The notes below the pieces were generated by a model that did not search any database, was not told the origin of the DNA, and worked only from the letters and a program-made list of their open reading frames with translations. Positions 1 to 11,343 of a DNA stretch of 64,000 bases are shown here, one piece after another (within the stretch, counting starts at the first letter, position 1; each line of letters begins with the position of its first letter). Origin of the DNA: Shewanella subflava (GTDB lineage: Bacteria; Pseudomonadota; Gammaproteobacteria; Enterobacterales; Shewanellaceae); the NCBI RefSeq assembly GCF_025971955.1, contig NZ_JAPDMX010000012.1:1-64000 (forward strand), written 5' to 3'. A program made the translations under genes and the position numbers.

Positions 1-33
1 ATCTCTGTTGCAGGCCTTTATACATCAACCAGT

Positions 34-51
34 AGATCGGTCAACCGATCT
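34..51. repeat. Short perfect inverted repeat downstream of secA
   Basis: A 7-bp stem (AGATCGG / CCGATCT) with a TCAA loop lies about 75 bases past the secA stop codon. Reading in the secA direction it is not followed by a run of T, so it does not look like a standard intrinsic terminator. It could be an RNA-stabilising hairpin or a protein site; the sequence alone does not decide. Confidence 0.35.
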
Positions 52-125
52 AAAAAGTGCTTATCTGATCGGCATTAGCTATATAAGCTGCTTTTTGAGT
101 GGATATCTTGGTAGTAATAGAAGAA

Positions 126-2846
126 CTAACTTATTTTACCATGACACTGTTTGTATTTTTGACCAGAACCACATGGGCAAGGATCATTACGCCCCACTTT
201 TTCACCTTCGCGGATCACCGTTTGCGGTTTGGCTGGAGCTTCGCTTTCATTATCGCTTAACGCCTGTGCTGAGGCATGTTGGTAAGCTCGTTGGATCTTT
301 GCTTCTTCTTCGCGACGACGTTGTTCCATTTCATCAACATCTGATTGTGCTTGAACTTGCACTTTAGATAAGACGCTAATCACGTCATGCTTTAATGTTT
401 CAAGCATTTGTTGAAATAACTCGAATGATTCACGCTTATATTCTTGCTTAGGGTTTTTCTGAGCATAACCACGTAAATGGATACCTTGGCGAAGATGATC
501 CATTGCTGCAAGATGTTCTTTCCACAAACCATCTAATGTTTGTAGCATCACCGCTTTTTCAAATTGGCGTAAGACTTGCGCACCGACCATATCTTCTTTT
601 GCTTTAAATGCATCTGTCCAAGCTTTTACAATACGCTCACGTAATGTTTCTTCATGTAGTTCGTCTTCTTTATCTAACCACTCTTGGATAGGGAGCTTTA
701 ATGAGAACTCATTTGATAAACGTTGTTCGAGTCCTGGTACATCCCATAACTCTTCTAATGATTGAGGTGGAATATAAGTATCAATAACCCCAGAAATCAC
801 ATCTTCTTCGATATTTTTAATGGTGTCTTCGATGCTTTCAGCATCCATTAGCTCGTTTCGTTGCGAGTAAACCACTTGGCGTTGATCATTGGCGACGTCA
901 TCGTATTCCAATAATTGCTTACGAATATCGAAGTTACGTGCTTCCACTTTACGTTGAGCATTTTCAATGGCACGTGAAACCCATGGATGTTCGATTGCTT
1001 CACCTTCTTCCATACCCAGCTTTTTCATCATGCCTGAGACACGATCTGAAGCAAAGATACGCATTAAGCTATCTTCCATAGATAAATAGAAACGTGAAGA
1101 GCCCGCATCACCTTGGCGACCCGCACGACCACGTAACTGATTATCGATACGACGGGATTCGTGACGCTCAGTTCCAAGAATGTGTAAACCGCCTGCAGCA
1201 AGCACTTCGTCATGGCGGATCTGCCAATCTGCTTTAATCTTGGCTTTTTGCTCAGCAGTGGGATTATCTAGTGCTTCAATTTCCATGTTCCAGTTACCGC
1301 CTAATACGATATCTGTACCACGGCCTGCCATGTTTGTTGCAATCGTCACCGCACCTAAGCTACCTGCTTGGGCAACAATTTCAGCTTCTTTTTCATGGAA
1401 CTTAGCATTTAACACGTTATGGGGAATTTTGGCTTTTTTGAGTAAGCCGTGCAGTAATTCTGATTGTTCAATCGAAACGGTACCCACCAATACTGGTTGA
1501 CCACGTTCGCGGCAACTTTTGATATCGGCAATAATCGCATCATACTTTTCTTTAGCCGTTAAATAGACTAAATCCGCCATGTCGTTACGAACCATTGGAC
1601 GGTTAGTTGGCACAACAACGGTATCTAAACCATAAATGTGTTGGAATTCGAATGCTTCGGTATCTGCGGTTCCTGTCATACCCGCTAATTTTTCATATTG
1701 ACGGAAGTAGTTCTGGAAGGTTATTGATGCCAAAGTTTGGTTTTCATTTTGAATGTGCACACCTTCTTTGGCCTCAACAGCTTGGTGTAAACCTTCAGAC
1801 CAACGACGTCCTGGCATAGTGCGGCCAGTGTGCTCATCAACAATCACTACATCGCCATCTTGAATGATGTAATCGACATCGCGTTCAAATAAAGTATGAG
1901 CACGAAGTGCTGCATAGACATGATGTAATAATGAAATGTTGGAGGCAGAATACAGAGAGTCACCTTCTGCAAGCATGCCCTGTTCAGTGAGTAGTAACTC
2001 AACCTTTTCTTGGCCACGCTCAGTTAAGTGAACTTGTTTACCTTTTTCATCAATCGTGAAGTCGCCTTCACCAATGAAATCTTCGGTATCTTCTTTGTCT
2101 TGACGGATCAGGCTAGGTATTAACACGTTCACTTTTGTGTAAAGTTCAGAGCTGTCTTCAGCAGCGCCTGAAATAATCAGCGGTGTACGCGCTTCATCAA
2201 TTAAGATTGAATCGACTTCATCGATAAGGGCATAGTGCAATGGACGCTGAACACGTTCTTGCGGAGAAAATGCCATATTGTCACGCAGATAGTCGAAACC
2301 AAATTCATTATTGGTACCGTAAGTAATATCTGAGTTGTAAGCTTCTTTTTTCTCAACTTGACTTAAACCAGCAACGTTAACACCGACTGTTAGGCCTAAG
2401 AATTCAAATAAAGGACGGTTAAATTCAGCATCACGACGGGCTAGGTAATCGTTCACGGTAATCACGTGGACGCCTTTACCACTAATACCATTTAAATACG
2501 CTGGTAATGTGGCGGTTAAGGTTTTACCCTCACCGGTGCGCATTTCAGCGATACGATTACTGTCTAGTACCATGCCGCCTAATAACTGAACATCAAAATG
2601 ACGCATATCGAACACACGCTTTGATGCTTCGCGAACAACCGCGAATGCTTCAGCCATTATGCTGTCTAGGCTTTCACCCGACTCTAAGCGCTGACGAAAC
2701 TCTGTCGTTTTTTGTTTTAATTCTTCATCAGAAAGCTTTTCGTAATCTGCTTCCAATGCATTAATTTTATCAACCACTTTGCCTAAGCCTTTCAGGGTGC
2801 GGTCGTTTCTGCTTCCAAATACTTTTGTCAGTAATTTACCTAACAT
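126..2846 (-). CDS. secA: Preprotein translocase ATPase SecA
   Basis: SecA is the ATP-driven motor that pushes unfolded preproteins through the SecYEG channel in the inner membrane. The 906-residue product has the usual family length. Visible are the Walker A motif MRTGEGKT near residue 105, the DEAD-type helicase core ([16 protein letters not shown]), the second motor domain with [17 protein letters not shown], and the C-terminal zinc tail [14 protein letters not shown] that binds SecB and phospholipid. I chose the ATG at 2846 because the protein then begins [18 protein letters not shown], matching the usual SecA N terminus; a GTG three codons upstream (2855) is also possible. It follows the M23 peptidase gene by 58 bases on the same strand. 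No secM arrest-peptide gene lies upstream, unlike in E. coli, so secretion-responsive control by SecM stalling is not seen here. Confidence 0.98.
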   Translation of the reverse strand: MLGKLLTKVFGSRNDRTLKGLGKVVDKINALEADYEKLSDEELKQKTTEFRQRLESGESLDSIMAEAFAVVREASKRVFDMRHFDVQLLGGMVLDSNRIAEMRTGEGKTLTATLPAYLNGISGKGVHVITVNDYLARRDAEFNRPLFEFLGLTVGVNVAGLSQVEKKEAYNSDITYGTNNEFGFDYLRDNMAFSPQERVQRPLHYALIDEVDSILIDEARTPLIISGAAEDSSELYTKVNVLIPSLIRQDKEDTEDFIGEGDFTIDEKGKQVHLTERGQEKVELLLTEQGMLAEGDSLYSASNISLLHHVYAALRAHTLFERDVDYIIQDGDVVIVDEHTGRTMPGRRWSEGLHQAVEAKEGVHIQNENQTLASITFQNYFRQYEKLAGMTGTADTEAFEFQHIYGLDTVVVPTNRPMVRNDMADLVYLTAKEKYDAIIADIKSCRERGQPVLVGTVSIEQSELLHGLLKKAKIPHNVLNAKFHEKEAEIVAQAGSLGAVTIATNMAGRGTDIVLGGNWNMEIEALDNPTAEQKAKIKADWQIRHDEVLAAGGLHILGTERHESRRIDNQLRGRAGRQGDAGSSRFYLSMEDSLMRIFASDRVSGMMKKLGMEEGEAIEHPWVSRAIENAQRKVEARNFDIRKQLLEYDDVANDQRQVVYSQRNELMDAESIEDTIKNIEEDVISGVIDTYIPPQSLEELWDVPGLEQRLSNEFSLKLPIQEWLDKEDELHEETLRERIVKAWTDAFKAKEDMVGAQVLRQFEKAVMLQTLDGLWKEHLAAMDHLRQGIHLRGYAQKNPKQEYKRESFELFQQMLETLKHDVISVLSKVQVQAQSDVDEMEQRRREEEAKIQRAYQHASAQALSDNESEAPAKPQTVIREGEKVGRNDPCPCGSGQKYKQCHGKIS

Positions 2847-2904
2847 CTTAGTCACTTATCTCTTGTAGGTTTGGCTCATCAGAGCGCATTAACCGTTAAT
2901 ATGA

Positions 2905-3804
2905 TTAACTTGCTTTGCGGTAAACAAACTTTTGCGGATCAATTTGTTGTCCATCGCGTAGCACTTCGTAATGCACATGAGGGCCGGTTGAACGACCTGT
3001 GCTTCCCATATTGGCAATTTTATCGCCTTTGGCAACGACGTCACCTACGTTTACTGACAGAGATTTATTGTGTCCATAGCGAGTGCGAAGGCCATTACCA
3101 TGGTCTATTTCGACAAGCTCACCATATCCAAACATACTTCCTGACCACGTTACGACACCTGCGGCAGTTGCTGTAACGGCTGTCCCTTCTCGCCCGGCAA
3201 AATCAATACCTTTATGCATTGTTCTGCGGCCATTAAAAGGGTCATTACGTAAACCATAGGGCGAAGATAACCAACCTTTATCGATTGGCCGCCCTGATAT
3301 ATAACGCTCTTCATCTATATGGAGATTCGTTGACACTGTTTCAAGTAGTGACAACTGAAGATTATTATTATCAATTCGTGATGCCAGCTTATCCATATCA
3401 CTAATAAGCTGACTTAATTCGATTCCTGTCCCTAATTCACTGTAACCGCCAACGCCGACTTCTGTTTGAAAATCGAATTGGTCATCAAGTAAATTATTTT
3501 GGGCAACCTGCTGCCCAAGGGCTTCAAGTCGAGTAATTTTGGCTTGCATTTTAGCAACATGGGTAACTAATGTGGCTAATTGCACTTCGGTTGCGTGTTT
3601 GAGCTCAATCACTTGTTGTTTTTGTTGCTCACGCAGTTGTTGGTTTTTATCGACTTTAGCCTGTTGATTAGCAAAGCGATCGGCACTGTATTGGTAAATT
3701 GCAGTCCCTGTTACCATAATCATAATCGGTAGGAGGAACCATCGTTTACTGGGTTGCCAGCGCGTGACCCCATTTCGACCTTGAACAAATACTGTTACAC
3801 TCAT
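2905..3804 (-). CDS. M23 (LytM-type) peptidoglycan endopeptidase, membrane anchored
   Basis: A 299-residue protein with one N-terminal membrane segment (about residues 22-38), a glutamine-rich coiled coil (about 45-105), and a C-terminal M23/LytM domain (about 180-290). The zinc ligands appear intact: H197 and D201 in HKGIDF, and the HxH pair H276/H278 in HVHYEV; the second histidine region RYGH is also present. The family cleaves peptide cross-links in peptidoglycan from the periplasmic side. The arrangement (anchor, coiled coil, LytM domain) resembles MepM/NlpD-like cell-wall hydrolases, but I cannot assign a specific symbol. It is divergent from dciA with only 27 bases between the start codons, so their promoters must overlap, and it is followed closely by secA. 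It sits next to the division and lipid A genes, which suits a wall-remodelling role. Confidence 0.9.
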   Translation of the reverse strand: MSVTVFVQGRNGVTRWQPSKRWFLLPIMIMVTGTAIYQYSADRFANQQAKVDKNQQLREQQKQQVIELKHATEVQLATLVTHVAKMQAKITRLEALGQQVAQNNLLDDQFDFQTEVGVGGYSELGTGIELSQLISDMDKLASRIDNNNLQLSLLETVSTNLHIDEERYISGRPIDKGWLSSPYGLRNDPFNGRRTMHKGIDFAGREGTAVTATAAGVVTWSGSMFGYGELVEIDHGNGLRTRYGHNKSLSVNVGDVVAKGDKIANMGSTGRSTGPHVHYEVLRDGQQIDPQKFVYRKAS

Positions 3805-3831
3805 AGCCTAATTCAGCCATCTTATTATCAT

Positions 3832-4290
3832 ATGAAAAAGCCCCCTCAAGACCTCAGCAATTTATTACATTTGTCAGGAAAATTACCTGAACTCGCTGAG
3901 AAAGCAGAACTACTGAATAATCTGAATCGGTATGTGAAACAAATTATTGGTGGTCCTGCGGCAGAGCAACTTAATGTTGCTAATCTCCGCCAGGGTGTTC
4001 TTGTTATTGAAACGGCCTCCGCTGCTTGGGCTGCTCGGCTCAATTTTCAAAAGCCTAAACTATTACGACAACTTCAGGCTGAAACGCTTCCCATGCTCAC
4101 TGCTATTGAGGTTAAAGTCAACCCAGGTTTAGCAATGATTAAAGCAAGCTCTCAAATTAATCACGCAAAACTCAGCAATCAATCTGCACAACATATTGCT
4201 GCGCTAGCTGAGCATGTAGATGGATCACTAGGTGAAAAACTAAAACGGCTGGCTGCATTGGCCAGCCGTAATAGGCAATCTAAGGATTAA
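3832..4290 (+). CDS. dciA: DciA-family (DUF721) replicative helicase operator
   Basis: A 152-residue protein of the DUF721/DciA family. DciA is the ancestral helicase operator that helps load DnaB at the origin in bacteria that lack phage-derived DnaC; this role is known from the family, not shown here. The N-terminal half ([19 protein letters not shown], then [18 protein letters not shown]) carries the typical KH-like core with the conserved tryptophan and the segment following it. The C-terminal tail is rich in small and basic residues and probably disordered. I chose the ATG at 3832 (MKKPPQDL); a longer frame back to 3754 would overlap the divergent peptidase gene. It is the only plus-strand gene within the minus-strand block, and its stop codon overlaps the lpxC stop codon (4287-4290). 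Confidence 0.85.
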   Translation: MKKPPQDLSNLLHLSGKLPELAEKAELLNNLNRYVKQIIGGPAAEQLNVANLRQGVLVIETASAAWAARLNFQKPKLLRQLQAETLPMLTAIEVKVNPGLAMIKASSQINHAKLSNQSAQHIAALAEHVDGSLGEKLKRLAALASRNRQSKD

Positions 4291-5207
4291 GCGAGTGCGG
4301 TTGTACCAGGCACCATAAAGCTGACAGGTACATCGGCTTCTTTGTCGAAGCTGACTAATTCCCATGCATCCTGCTGGGCTAGCAAAGCTCTGACCAATTG
4401 ATTATTTAACGCATGGCCGGTTTTAAAGGCTGAAAACTCACCGACAATGGCATGACCTGCTACATATAAGTCACCAAAAGCGTCGAGAATTTTATGCTTA
4501 ACGAACTCGTCATCATAACGCAGACCATCAGGGTTGAGGACGCGGTACTCATCAAGCACAACAGCATTTTCCATGCTGCCACCTAACGCAAGGTTATTAG
4601 CACGTAAATATTCAATATCACGCATAAAGCCGAAGGTTCTTGCACGGCTGATATCTTTAACAAATGCCGATGTCGAAAAATCCATAACCATATGTTGTTG
4701 GCTGCGGGCAATTTCTGGGTGAGCAAAGTCAATTTTAAAATTAACCCTAAACCCTTTAAACGGTTTTAGCTCTGCCCATTTATCTCCGTCTTCAACACGA
4801 ATAGGTTTGGTGATCTTAAGGTATTTTTTAGGTGCTGCCTGTTCTTTAATTCCTGCACTTTGCAGCAAGAAAACAAACGGGCTGGCACTGCCATCCATAA
4901 TTGGGATTTCAGGCGCATCAACTTCGATAACAGCGTTATCAATGCCTAAGCCTGCAAGGGCAGCAAACAGATGCTCAATTGTAGAAATACGAACACCAGC
5001 ATCGTTTACAAGTGCTGTACACATCGTTGTTTCACGTACTAAATGCGCCTTTGCAGGTATCGACACTGCAGGCGTAAGATCGGTACGTGTGAGTACAATC
5101 CCTGTATTTACTGGTGCGGGCATAATGCACAGAGTAACCTTGTTGCCGGAGTGTAATCCGACACCAGTACTCTTCACCATTTTTTGAACAGTTCTTTGAA
5201 AAATCAT
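4287..5207 (-). CDS. lpxC: UDP-3-O-acyl-N-acetylglucosamine deacetylase LpxC
   Basis: LpxC catalyses the committed step of lipid A synthesis, removing the acetate from UDP-3-O-acyl-GlcNAc in the cytoplasm. The 306-residue length is standard. The zinc-binding histidine H79 is in [17 protein letters not shown], and the second metal cluster [14 protein letters not shown] plus the catalytic [14 protein letters not shown] are intact. The start ATG gives [21 protein letters not shown], the normal family N terminus. It follows ftsZ on the same strand after a 244-base gap with its own probable promoter, and its 3' end is convergent with dciA by 4 bases. The C-terminal tail ends in ALA, which in E. 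coli is part of the signal read by FtsH; whether turnover works the same way here is inference. Confidence 0.98.
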   Translation of the reverse strand: MIFQRTVQKMVKSTGVGLHSGNKVTLCIMPAPVNTGIVLTRTDLTPAVSIPAKAHLVRETTMCTALVNDAGVRISTIEHLFAALAGLGIDNAVIEVDAPEIPIMDGSASPFVFLLQSAGIKEQAAPKKYLKITKPIRVEDGDKWAELKPFKGFRVNFKIDFAHPEIARSQQHMVMDFSTSAFVKDISRARTFGFMRDIEYLRANNLALGGSMENAVVLDEYRVLNPDGLRYDDEFVKHKILDAFGDLYVAGHAIVGEFSAFKTGHALNNQLVRALLAQQDAWELVSFDKEADVPVSFMVPGTTALA

Positions 5208-5414
5208 TCATTTACCCGTAAATAACAATAAAAACAAAAGTTTATAAAAATAACTTAAAGCTATCATGTATAGCTGGTACGACATGCTACCATATCTTGC
5301 GTCATTCACAAAAAAAATGCAAATAGGTGCAAAACAACGGTATATCGTTATTTGCTATCACAACAGTGAACTTTTCATCTGATTAATTCCATATGGTATT
5401 AATCTCGGCTTATC

Positions 5415-5433
5415 AAAACCGCTTGTTTAGCGG
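5415..5433 (-). terminator. Possible weak intrinsic terminator after ftsZ
   Basis: Reading on the minus strand, a 5-bp GC-rich stem CCGCT/AGCGG with an AAACA loop is followed by TTTTG, starting about 20 bases after the ftsZ stop codon. The stem is short, so termination may be partial. Confidence 0.45.
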
Positions 5434-5451
5434 ATTGATAATGATGCAAAG

Positions 5452-6618
5452 TTAATCTGCTTGCTTACGTAAAAATGCTGGAATATCTAAATAGTCCGCA
5501 TCTGCACGTGGCGTTGTTAATGGCTGTGGAACAGCATTGCCTTTTGGTGCAGCATAAGATTGCTGAATCACTGGCTCATCAACTGGCTCTGGGCGAGTTT
5601 CAATCACAACAGGCTCAGGGCGAGGAGCTGGCTTTTGCACTAACTGAATATCAGGCTTTTTTTCAGCACCAATACCCGTAGCAACCACTGTTACGCGCAG
5701 TTCTTCACTCATTTCTGGGTCAATTACCGCACCAACTACCACTGTCGCATTATCAGATGCGTAAGCTTTAACATGGTTACCCACGGTTTCAAGCTCTTCA
5801 ATACTGATGTCCATACCTGCTGTGATGTTAACTAATACGCCGCGCGCGCCAGCAAGATCAATATCTTCAAGTAAAGGACTTGCAACTGCTGCTTCTGCCG
5901 CTTCTTCTGCACGATCATCACCAGTTGCGACACCAGTACCCATCATGGCATTACCCATTTCTGACATAACTGTTTTCACGTCGGCGAAATCCACGTTAAT
6001 TAGGCCTGGGCGAGTGATTAATTCAGCAATACCTTGAACCGCACCTAATAACACGTTGTTTGCGGCAGCAAATGCATCAAGTAAAGACGTACCACGACCC
6101 AATACTTTTAATAGTTTTTCATTCGGGATAGTGATTAACGAGTCAACGTGTTTAGCTAGCTCTGCAATACCTTGCTCGGCATAAACCATGCGTTTTTTAC
6201 CTTCAAATGGAAAAGGCTTGGTCACAACAGCGACTGTTAAAATACCTTCTTCGCGTGCAATCTCTGCAACTACAGGCGCGGCACCAGTACCTGTACCACC
6301 GCCCATACCAGCTGCGATAAAGATCATGTCAGATCCTTTAATCGCGGCACGAATGTTTTCACGGTCTTCTTCTGCAGCTTGACGGCCAACATCAGGATTA
6401 GCGCCAGCGCCAAGTCCTTTAGTGACATCACGACCCAGTTGAATCGTTGAGCCTGCACTTGATTTACGTAATGCCTGTGCATCCGTGTTTGTTACGATAA
6501 ACTCAACACCTTCAATGTTGTGCTTAACCATATGCTCGACAGCGTTACCGCCACCACCACCGACACCGATGACCTTGATCACCGCTTCGTCTGAATGTGT
6601 ATCCATGATCTCAAACAT
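5452..6618 (-). CDS. ftsZ: Cell division GTPase FtsZ
   Basis: FtsZ is the tubulin homologue that polymerises into the Z ring at midcell. The 388-residue protein starts [29 protein letters not shown], carries the tubulin signature [17 protein letters not shown] near residue 105, and the T7 loop [15 protein letters not shown] with catalytic aspartates. A proline-rich variable linker (about 315-370) leads to the conserved C-terminal peptide [14 protein letters not shown], the docking site for FtsA and ZipA. It lies 27 bases after ftsA and is the last gene of the division cluster before a possible terminator. Confidence 0.99.
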   Translation of the reverse strand: MFEIMDTHSDEAVIKVIGVGGGGGNAVEHMVKHNIEGVEFIVTNTDAQALRKSSAGSTIQLGRDVTKGLGAGANPDVGRQAAEEDRENIRAAIKGSDMIFIAAGMGGGTGTGAAPVVAEIAREEGILTVAVVTKPFPFEGKKRMVYAEQGIAELAKHVDSLITIPNEKLLKVLGRGTSLLDAFAAANNVLLGAVQGIAELITRPGLINVDFADVKTVMSEMGNAMMGTGVATGDDRAEEAAEAAVASPLLEDIDLAGARGVLVNITAGMDISIEELETVGNHVKAYASDNATVVVGAVIDPEMSEELRVTVVATGIGAEKKPDIQLVQKPAPRPEPVVIETRPEPVDEPVIQQSYAAPKGNAVPQPLTTPRADADYLDIPAFLRKQAD

Positions 6619-6645
6619 AGTCTGATCTCCGTTAGTCTGCGTTAT

Positions 6646-7881
6646 TTAAAATTCACCCTTAAACCAGCTTTTCACCCGATTCAAAAAGCTAGTTACCCCT
6701 TGGCGATCAGGACGTTCAAACTGGCGTTCGATAACCCTTCTAGCCCCATAGTGAAGCAACCCTATCCCTGTTGAGTAAATTGGTTGGTCCACGTATTCAT
6801 ATAATCCTTTTACTGGCAGTGGCGAAGCAACTCGCACTGGCATACCGAAAGTGGCTTCGGCAATGTCTACTGCACCTGTAATGGAAGATGTGCCACCGGT
6901 TAGTACAATACCTGCAGCAATTTGATCTTCTAAACCGCTGTCTTGTAATTGTTTAAGCACTAACTCGAATAATTCTTGATACCTTGGCTCTACAACTTCA
7001 GCTAAGGTATGGCGTGACATGCTGCGTGATGGTCTTCCTCCCACAGATGGCACTTCGATACTGTCTTCACGGCTTACCATTGAGCTTCTTGCACTGGCAA
7101 ACTGTACTTTAATTTGTTCGGCATGTGTCAGGGGGGTACGGAATATTTTGGCAATATCGCTAGTCACTTGGTTACCCGCCACTGGCACAACTGCGCAATG
7201 GCGTAATGCCCCATTGGTATACACTGCTATATCCGTTGTGCCGCCACCGATATCGACAATACACACGCCTAAATCTTTCTCATCGTTAGTCAATACTGAG
7301 TCTGCTGAAGCAATGCCCGAGAACACTAAGTCATCCACTTTTAAACCGCAACGCTCAACACTTTTGGTGATGTTTTTTGCCATATCATTTGCACATGTCA
7401 CGATATGGGCTTTAGCTTCCATTCGCATGCCTGACATGCCAATTGGGCTTTTGATGCCATCTTGAACATCAATAGAATATTCTTGTGGCAATACGTGTAA
7501 TATCCGGCGCTCTGTCGGTATCTTTACTGAGCGCGCGGTATGGATCACGTTGTCGACATCTTCTTGTGTCACTTCTTCGTCGTTAATCGACACCATACCA
7601 TTTTCATTTTGGCAGGCGATGTGTTTACCCGAAATGCTTAGATAAACCGACGAAACTTGGCAATCAGCCATTAATTCAGCCTGATCAAGGGCGCGTTGAA
7701 CACTGCGTACGATAGAGTCGAGATCATTTACCCCGCCCTTATCCATGCCACGAGAAGGATGATTACCTAAACCAATAACACTAATTTCACCGTCAGGCAG
7801 TACTTCACCAATAATCACGGCAACCTTGGATGTTCCGATATCTAACCCTACGATAAGGTTTCTTTCCTGATTCTTGGTCAT
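6646..7881 (-). CDS. ftsA: Cell division actin-like ATPase FtsA
   Basis: FtsA tethers FtsZ filaments to the membrane and recruits later division proteins. The 411-residue product shows the actin-fold phosphate 1 motif LIVGLDIGTSKVAVIIGE at the N terminus, the phosphate 2 motif CIVDIGGGTTDIAVY, the adenosine motif GIVLTGGTSSI, and a C-terminal amphipathic membrane helix FLNRVKSWFKGEF. Its start codon overlaps the ftsQ stop by 4 bp (ATGA), which suggests translational coupling. Confidence 0.98.
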   Translation of the reverse strand: MTKNQERNLIVGLDIGTSKVAVIIGEVLPDGEISVIGLGNHPSRGMDKGGVNDLDSIVRSVQRALDQAELMADCQVSSVYLSISGKHIACQNENGMVSINDEEVTQEDVDNVIHTARSVKIPTERRILHVLPQEYSIDVQDGIKSPIGMSGMRMEAKAHIVTCANDMAKNITKSVERCGLKVDDLVFSGIASADSVLTNDEKDLGVCIVDIGGGTTDIAVYTNGALRHCAVVPVAGNQVTSDIAKIFRTPLTHAEQIKVQFASARSSMVSREDSIEVPSVGGRPSRSMSRHTLAEVVEPRYQELFELVLKQLQDSGLEDQIAAGIVLTGGTSSITGAVDIAEATFGMPVRVASPLPVKGLYEYVDQPIYSTGIGLLHYGARRVIERQFERPDRQGVTSFLNRVKSWFKGEF

Positions 7882-8648
7882 TTGCTCTCAGTTCTCTTAT
7901 TGGTATCAGCCCAGCCCACTGCAAAACCTGTGTCGTAGCGTAAATCGACTGTCGCTACAGGTTTCTCGCTTTGTTGCAATGTCGGGTATACATTGATAAA
8001 ACGCTGTATTCGAGTCATTTTATCTTCACGCCCTAGCTCTATTTTTATGCCGTTAGCTAATTCGGCTTGCCACGCATGACGTGGACTTAAACGCAAACTG
8101 GCTAATTTAAATCCATTAATTTTCAGTAAATCATCCAACTGCCCATAACTGACTAAGACTTCTTCTGCCATATCATCCGGTCCAGATAACATGGGTAAAT
8201 CGGTTAATTCTGGATAACCTACCGCATCAAACACTTCGCCATTAACATTAAGCCAAGCTTGCCCATTCCAATGCGCCACAGCTTGTTGCTCTTGTATGGT
8301 AACCTTAAACTTTGCAGGCCATTCTCGTCTCACCGACGCGTGATAAACCCACGGTAAATCTTCTAGTGCTCGCTGCACATCAACAACATCTGCGTTAAAA
8401 AAGCTGCTTTTCATTAACGATTGCAATGCCGTTTGGATCTCTTCATCAGAGGTAAATTTACGTTCACCTTTAACGGCAATCGCTTCTATCGGTAGCGCAT
8501 CAGCATCATTCAACAAACCATGAAGCTTTAACCCACCCCATGTAATTGTGATTAACACGCTGAGTAAAAACAGCAAACCAAAATACAAATACCAATCGAC
8601 TTGTTTTAGCTTTTGTTTTAACTGGCGCCCCTTATTACTCCACGACAC
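7878..8648 (-). CDS. ftsQ: Cell division protein FtsQ
   Basis: FtsQ is the bitopic protein that with FtsB and FtsL links the Z ring to septal wall synthesis. The 256-residue protein has a short basic cytoplasmic tail, one membrane segment (about residues 21-42), a POTRA domain beginning IEAIAVKGERKFTSDEEIQ, and the FtsQ/DivIB beta domain. It overlaps ftsA by 4 bp. A 111-base gap separates it from murC, exactly where ddlB lies in E. coli; no ddl frame is present in that gap. Confidence 0.96.
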   Translation of the reverse strand: MSWSNKGRQLKQKLKQVDWYLYFGLLFLLSVLITITWGGLKLHGLLNDADALPIEAIAVKGERKFTSDEEIQTALQSLMKSSFFNADVVDVQRALEDLPWVYHASVRREWPAKFKVTIQEQQAVAHWNGQAWLNVNGEVFDAVGYPELTDLPMLSGPDDMAEEVLVSYGQLDDLLKINGFKLASLRLSPRHAWQAELANGIKIELGREDKMTRIQRFINVYPTLQQSEKPVATVDLRYDTGFAVGWADTNKRTESK

Positions 8649-8759
8649 CGATAATTACTCCCGAAGATTACCATTTCTGCCCTGCAACAAACCGGTCATT
8701 ATATAGCGCTTAATGACTGTATAAAAGCACGATTTTTCAACCGCATAGCTGTACAAAAA

Positions 8760-10226
8760 CTAATCTATTTTATCTTGACTTTCGGGCGCATTAAAACCCA
8801 ATTCTGTCGCAGCTAAATCACGCGATAATGCCCCAATATTACCTGCACCTTGGGTCAGTAATAAATCACCATCCTGCAGTACATCTGGAAGCACACCCGC
8901 TAGCTGTTCAGGTCCTGAAACAAAAATAGGATCCACTTGACCACGAACTCGAATCGAGCGGCATAATGCTCGGCCATCAGCGCCTGGTATTGGGTTTTCT
9001 CCCGCAGCATACACATCAAGCAATAATAAACAGTCCACCTGTGACAACACATCGACAAAATCTTCGTATAAATCACGTGTTCGGCTATAACGGTGCGGTT
9101 GATAGGCCATCACTAAACGCTTATCGGGCCACCCTGCACGTGCGGCTTTAATTGTGGCAAGCACTTCACTTGGATGGTGACCATAATCATCGACTAACAT
9201 GACTTTGCCATTTGGCGTATCAAATTCACCTAAATGCTGAAAACGACGACCAATACCTTCGAACTCAGCAAGGGCTTTTACGATTGATGCATCGTCAATG
9301 TCATCTTCACTTGCGACCGCTATCGCAGCCAGTGAATTAAGCACGTTATGCTGGCCTGGTAAATTCAACACGATATCTAAATCGGGTTTATCTTTTCTGT
9401 GGGCGGTAAACCGTGATTGATGTCCTTGCTGCACAAAATTACTGGCACGTACGTCGGCATGCTCACTAAAACCATAGGTCACCACTTGACGACCAATACG
9501 CGGCAATAGCTCTTCAATTACCGGATCGTCAACACACATCACCGCTACACCATAAAATGGTAAGTTATGTAAAAAGTCGACAAAAGTGGTTTTAAGCACT
9601 TCAAAATCGCCGCCATAGGTGTCCATATGATCGGCTTCAATATTAGTCACCACACTGACCATTGGCTGCAAGTGTAAAAAGCTAGCATCGCTTTCATCGG
9701 CTTCGGCAATCAAATAGCGACTGGTGCCTAAACGCGCATTGGTTCCTGCACTGTTAAGCAATCCACCAATCACAAAGGTAGGATCTCGCTCGGCTTCACC
9801 GTAAACACTGGCAATTAGGCTGGTAGTGGTTGTTTTACCATGGGTGCCAGCAATGGCAACCCCGTGGCGGTAACGCATTAATTCAGCTAACATTTCCGCA
9901 CGGCGCACAATAGGTGTACGGTTTTCTTGCGCGGTAAGAATTTCTGGGTTTTGCTTGTTAATGGCCGTTGATACGACCACCACATCAACACCAACAACAT
10001 TGTCTGCATGATGGCCAATAATGATCTTGGCACCTAATCGTGCTAATCGCTCAGTCACGCTATTTACCGCAATATCAGAGCCACTGATTTGGTAACCTTC
10101 ATTGACTAGCACTTCCGCAATACCACCCATGCCGGCACCACCGATGCCAACAAAATGAATGCGCTTGATCCGTCTCATTTCAGGGATCATAGTGCGAAGT
10201 TGTGCGTACTTTTCTGTCTTTGTCAT
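8760..10226 (-). CDS. murC: UDP-N-acetylmuramate--L-alanine ligase MurC
   Basis: MurC adds L-alanine to UDP-MurNAc, the first amino acid of the peptidoglycan stem peptide, in the cytoplasm. The 488-residue product shows the N-terminal nucleotide-sugar binding glycine motif [17 protein letters not shown], the ATP-binding [18 protein letters not shown], and the C-terminal ligase domain with [15 protein letters not shown]. It is one base from murG and is part of the continuous mur/fts transcription unit. Confidence 0.98.
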   Translation of the reverse strand: MTKTEKYAQLRTMIPEMRRIKRIHFVGIGGAGMGGIAEVLVNEGYQISGSDIAVNSVTERLARLGAKIIIGHHADNVVGVDVVVVSTAINKQNPEILTAQENRTPIVRRAEMLAELMRYRHGVAIAGTHGKTTTTSLIASVYGEAERDPTFVIGGLLNSAGTNARLGTSRYLIAEADESDASFLHLQPMVSVVTNIEADHMDTYGGDFEVLKTTFVDFLHNLPFYGVAVMCVDDPVIEELLPRIGRQVVTYGFSEHADVRASNFVQQGHQSRFTAHRKDKPDLDIVLNLPGQHNVLNSLAAIAVASEDDIDDASIVKALAEFEGIGRRFQHLGEFDTPNGKVMLVDDYGHHPSEVLATIKAARAGWPDKRLVMAYQPHRYSRTRDLYEDFVDVLSQVDCLLLLDVYAAGENPIPGADGRALCRSIRVRGQVDPIFVSGPEQLAGVLPDVLQDGDLLLTQGAGNIGALSRDLAATELGFNAPESQDKID

Positions 10227-10227
10227 G

Positions 10228-11343
10228 TTAACCCTTGTTCGCTACCGTGGCGCATATATCTGCAACTCGTTGAGTGGCATCTAGCACCGCAACGCCGCGT
10301 GCTTTTAACCCCATTTGGAGTAAAACCTGTCTGTCACTGGCAAATAGCTGCAGTTTGTCTGCAAGCAATTGAGCCGTTAATTCTGTTTGCGGGCATAAAA
10401 AACCCGCCTGTGCATCCACAAGTACTGATGCATTTTTAGTTTGATGATCATCAACCGCATGTGGGTAAGGGACTAAAATACTGGGTAAACCCACCGCTGC
10501 AAGTTCTGATACGGTTAACGCACCAGAACGACACACGACCACATCTGCCCAGCGGTATGCCGCTTCCATATCATCAATAAACTCAGCAACATTCACCTTA
10601 TCCAACTGGTTAAGATGCTGATATGCAGCCTTAACTGAATCAAGGTTATTTTTGCCCACCTGATGCCAAACTGTCACTGAATATTGATTAGATAATTTCG
10701 CGACAGCATCGGGTAACGTTTCATTCAGTACTTTTGCCCCAAGACTTCCACCCACAACAAGCACTTTTAAGGCGTCCTCGCTAAGGGGTTTCGCCTCACT
10801 GCCTAATGACACAAGTTCTTGCCGAATAGGGTTACCGACAACTTCAACATTTTTTACTGTGTTGGCGAAGGTATTAGCAAATGCACAAAGTACTTTAGTC
10901 GCAATTTTTGACAATAATTTGTTGGTTAATCCGGGGATCGCATTTTGCTCATGCAGCACCACGGGCACGCCAGATAATTTAGCCGCCACGCCACCAGGGC
11001 CACTGGCAAAACCGCCCATACCCAAAACCACATCGGGTTCAAAATCATCAATCACCGCTTTAGCCTGAATAATAGAGCGTATGACTTTAAACGGAGCTGA
11101 AAGCTTACGTAACAAACCATTACCACGCACACCTTTGATATCGATAAATTCAATATCAAATCCATGCTGCGGCACTAATCGCGCTTCCATTCTATCGGCC
11201 GTACCTAGCCATCGTACTTGCCAACCTTTAGCCGCAAGGTGCTTGGCCACGGCAAGCGCCGGAAAAACATGACCACCAGTACCACCGGCCATCACTAATA
11301 ATTTAGGGGAACGACCATAAGCCACTGCACTTGTATTTGTCAC
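10228..11343 (-). CDS. murG: Lipid II synthase glycosyltransferase MurG
   Basis: MurG transfers GlcNAc from UDP-GlcNAc to lipid I on the inner face of the cytoplasmic membrane, making lipid II. The 371-residue frame has the N-terminal loop [20 protein letters not shown], the second G-loop [10 protein letters not shown], and the UDP-GlcNAc site [20 protein letters not shown]. The start is a GTG at 11343 that overlaps the ftsW stop codon as GTGA, pointing to coupled translation. Confidence 0.97.
   Translation of the reverse strand: MTNTSAVAYGRSPKLLVMAGGTGGHVFPALAVAKHLAAKGWQVRWLGTADRMEARLVPQHGFDIEFIDIKGVRGNGLLRKLSAPFKVIRSIIQAKAVIDDFEPDVVLGMGGFASGPGGVAAKLSGVPVVLHEQNAIPGLTNKLLSKIATKVLCAFANTFANTVKNVEVVGNPIRQELVSLGSEAKPLSEDALKVLVVGGSLGAKVLNETLPDAVAKLSNQYSVTVWHQVGKNNLDSVKAAYQHLNQLDKVNVAEFIDDMEAAYRWADVVVCRSGALTVSELAAVGLPSILVPYPHAVDDHQTKNASVLVDAQAGFLCPQTELTAQLLADKLQLFASDRQVLLQMGLKARGVAVLDATQRVADICATVANKG

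Noticed and set aside
34..51. Hairpin after secA as an intrinsic terminator
   Set aside because: No T run follows it in the secA direction, so it was kept only as an inverted repeat.
4807..5187. Long plus-strand frame opposite lpxC, and similar long antisense frames opposite ftsA, murE and secA
   Set aside because: They mirror the codon pattern of the real genes, lack ribosome binding sites and resemble no family.
2856..5207. Search for a secM gene between lpxC and secA
   Set aside because: No frame with a signal peptide and an arrest sequence was found; the interval holds dciA and the M23 peptidase gene.
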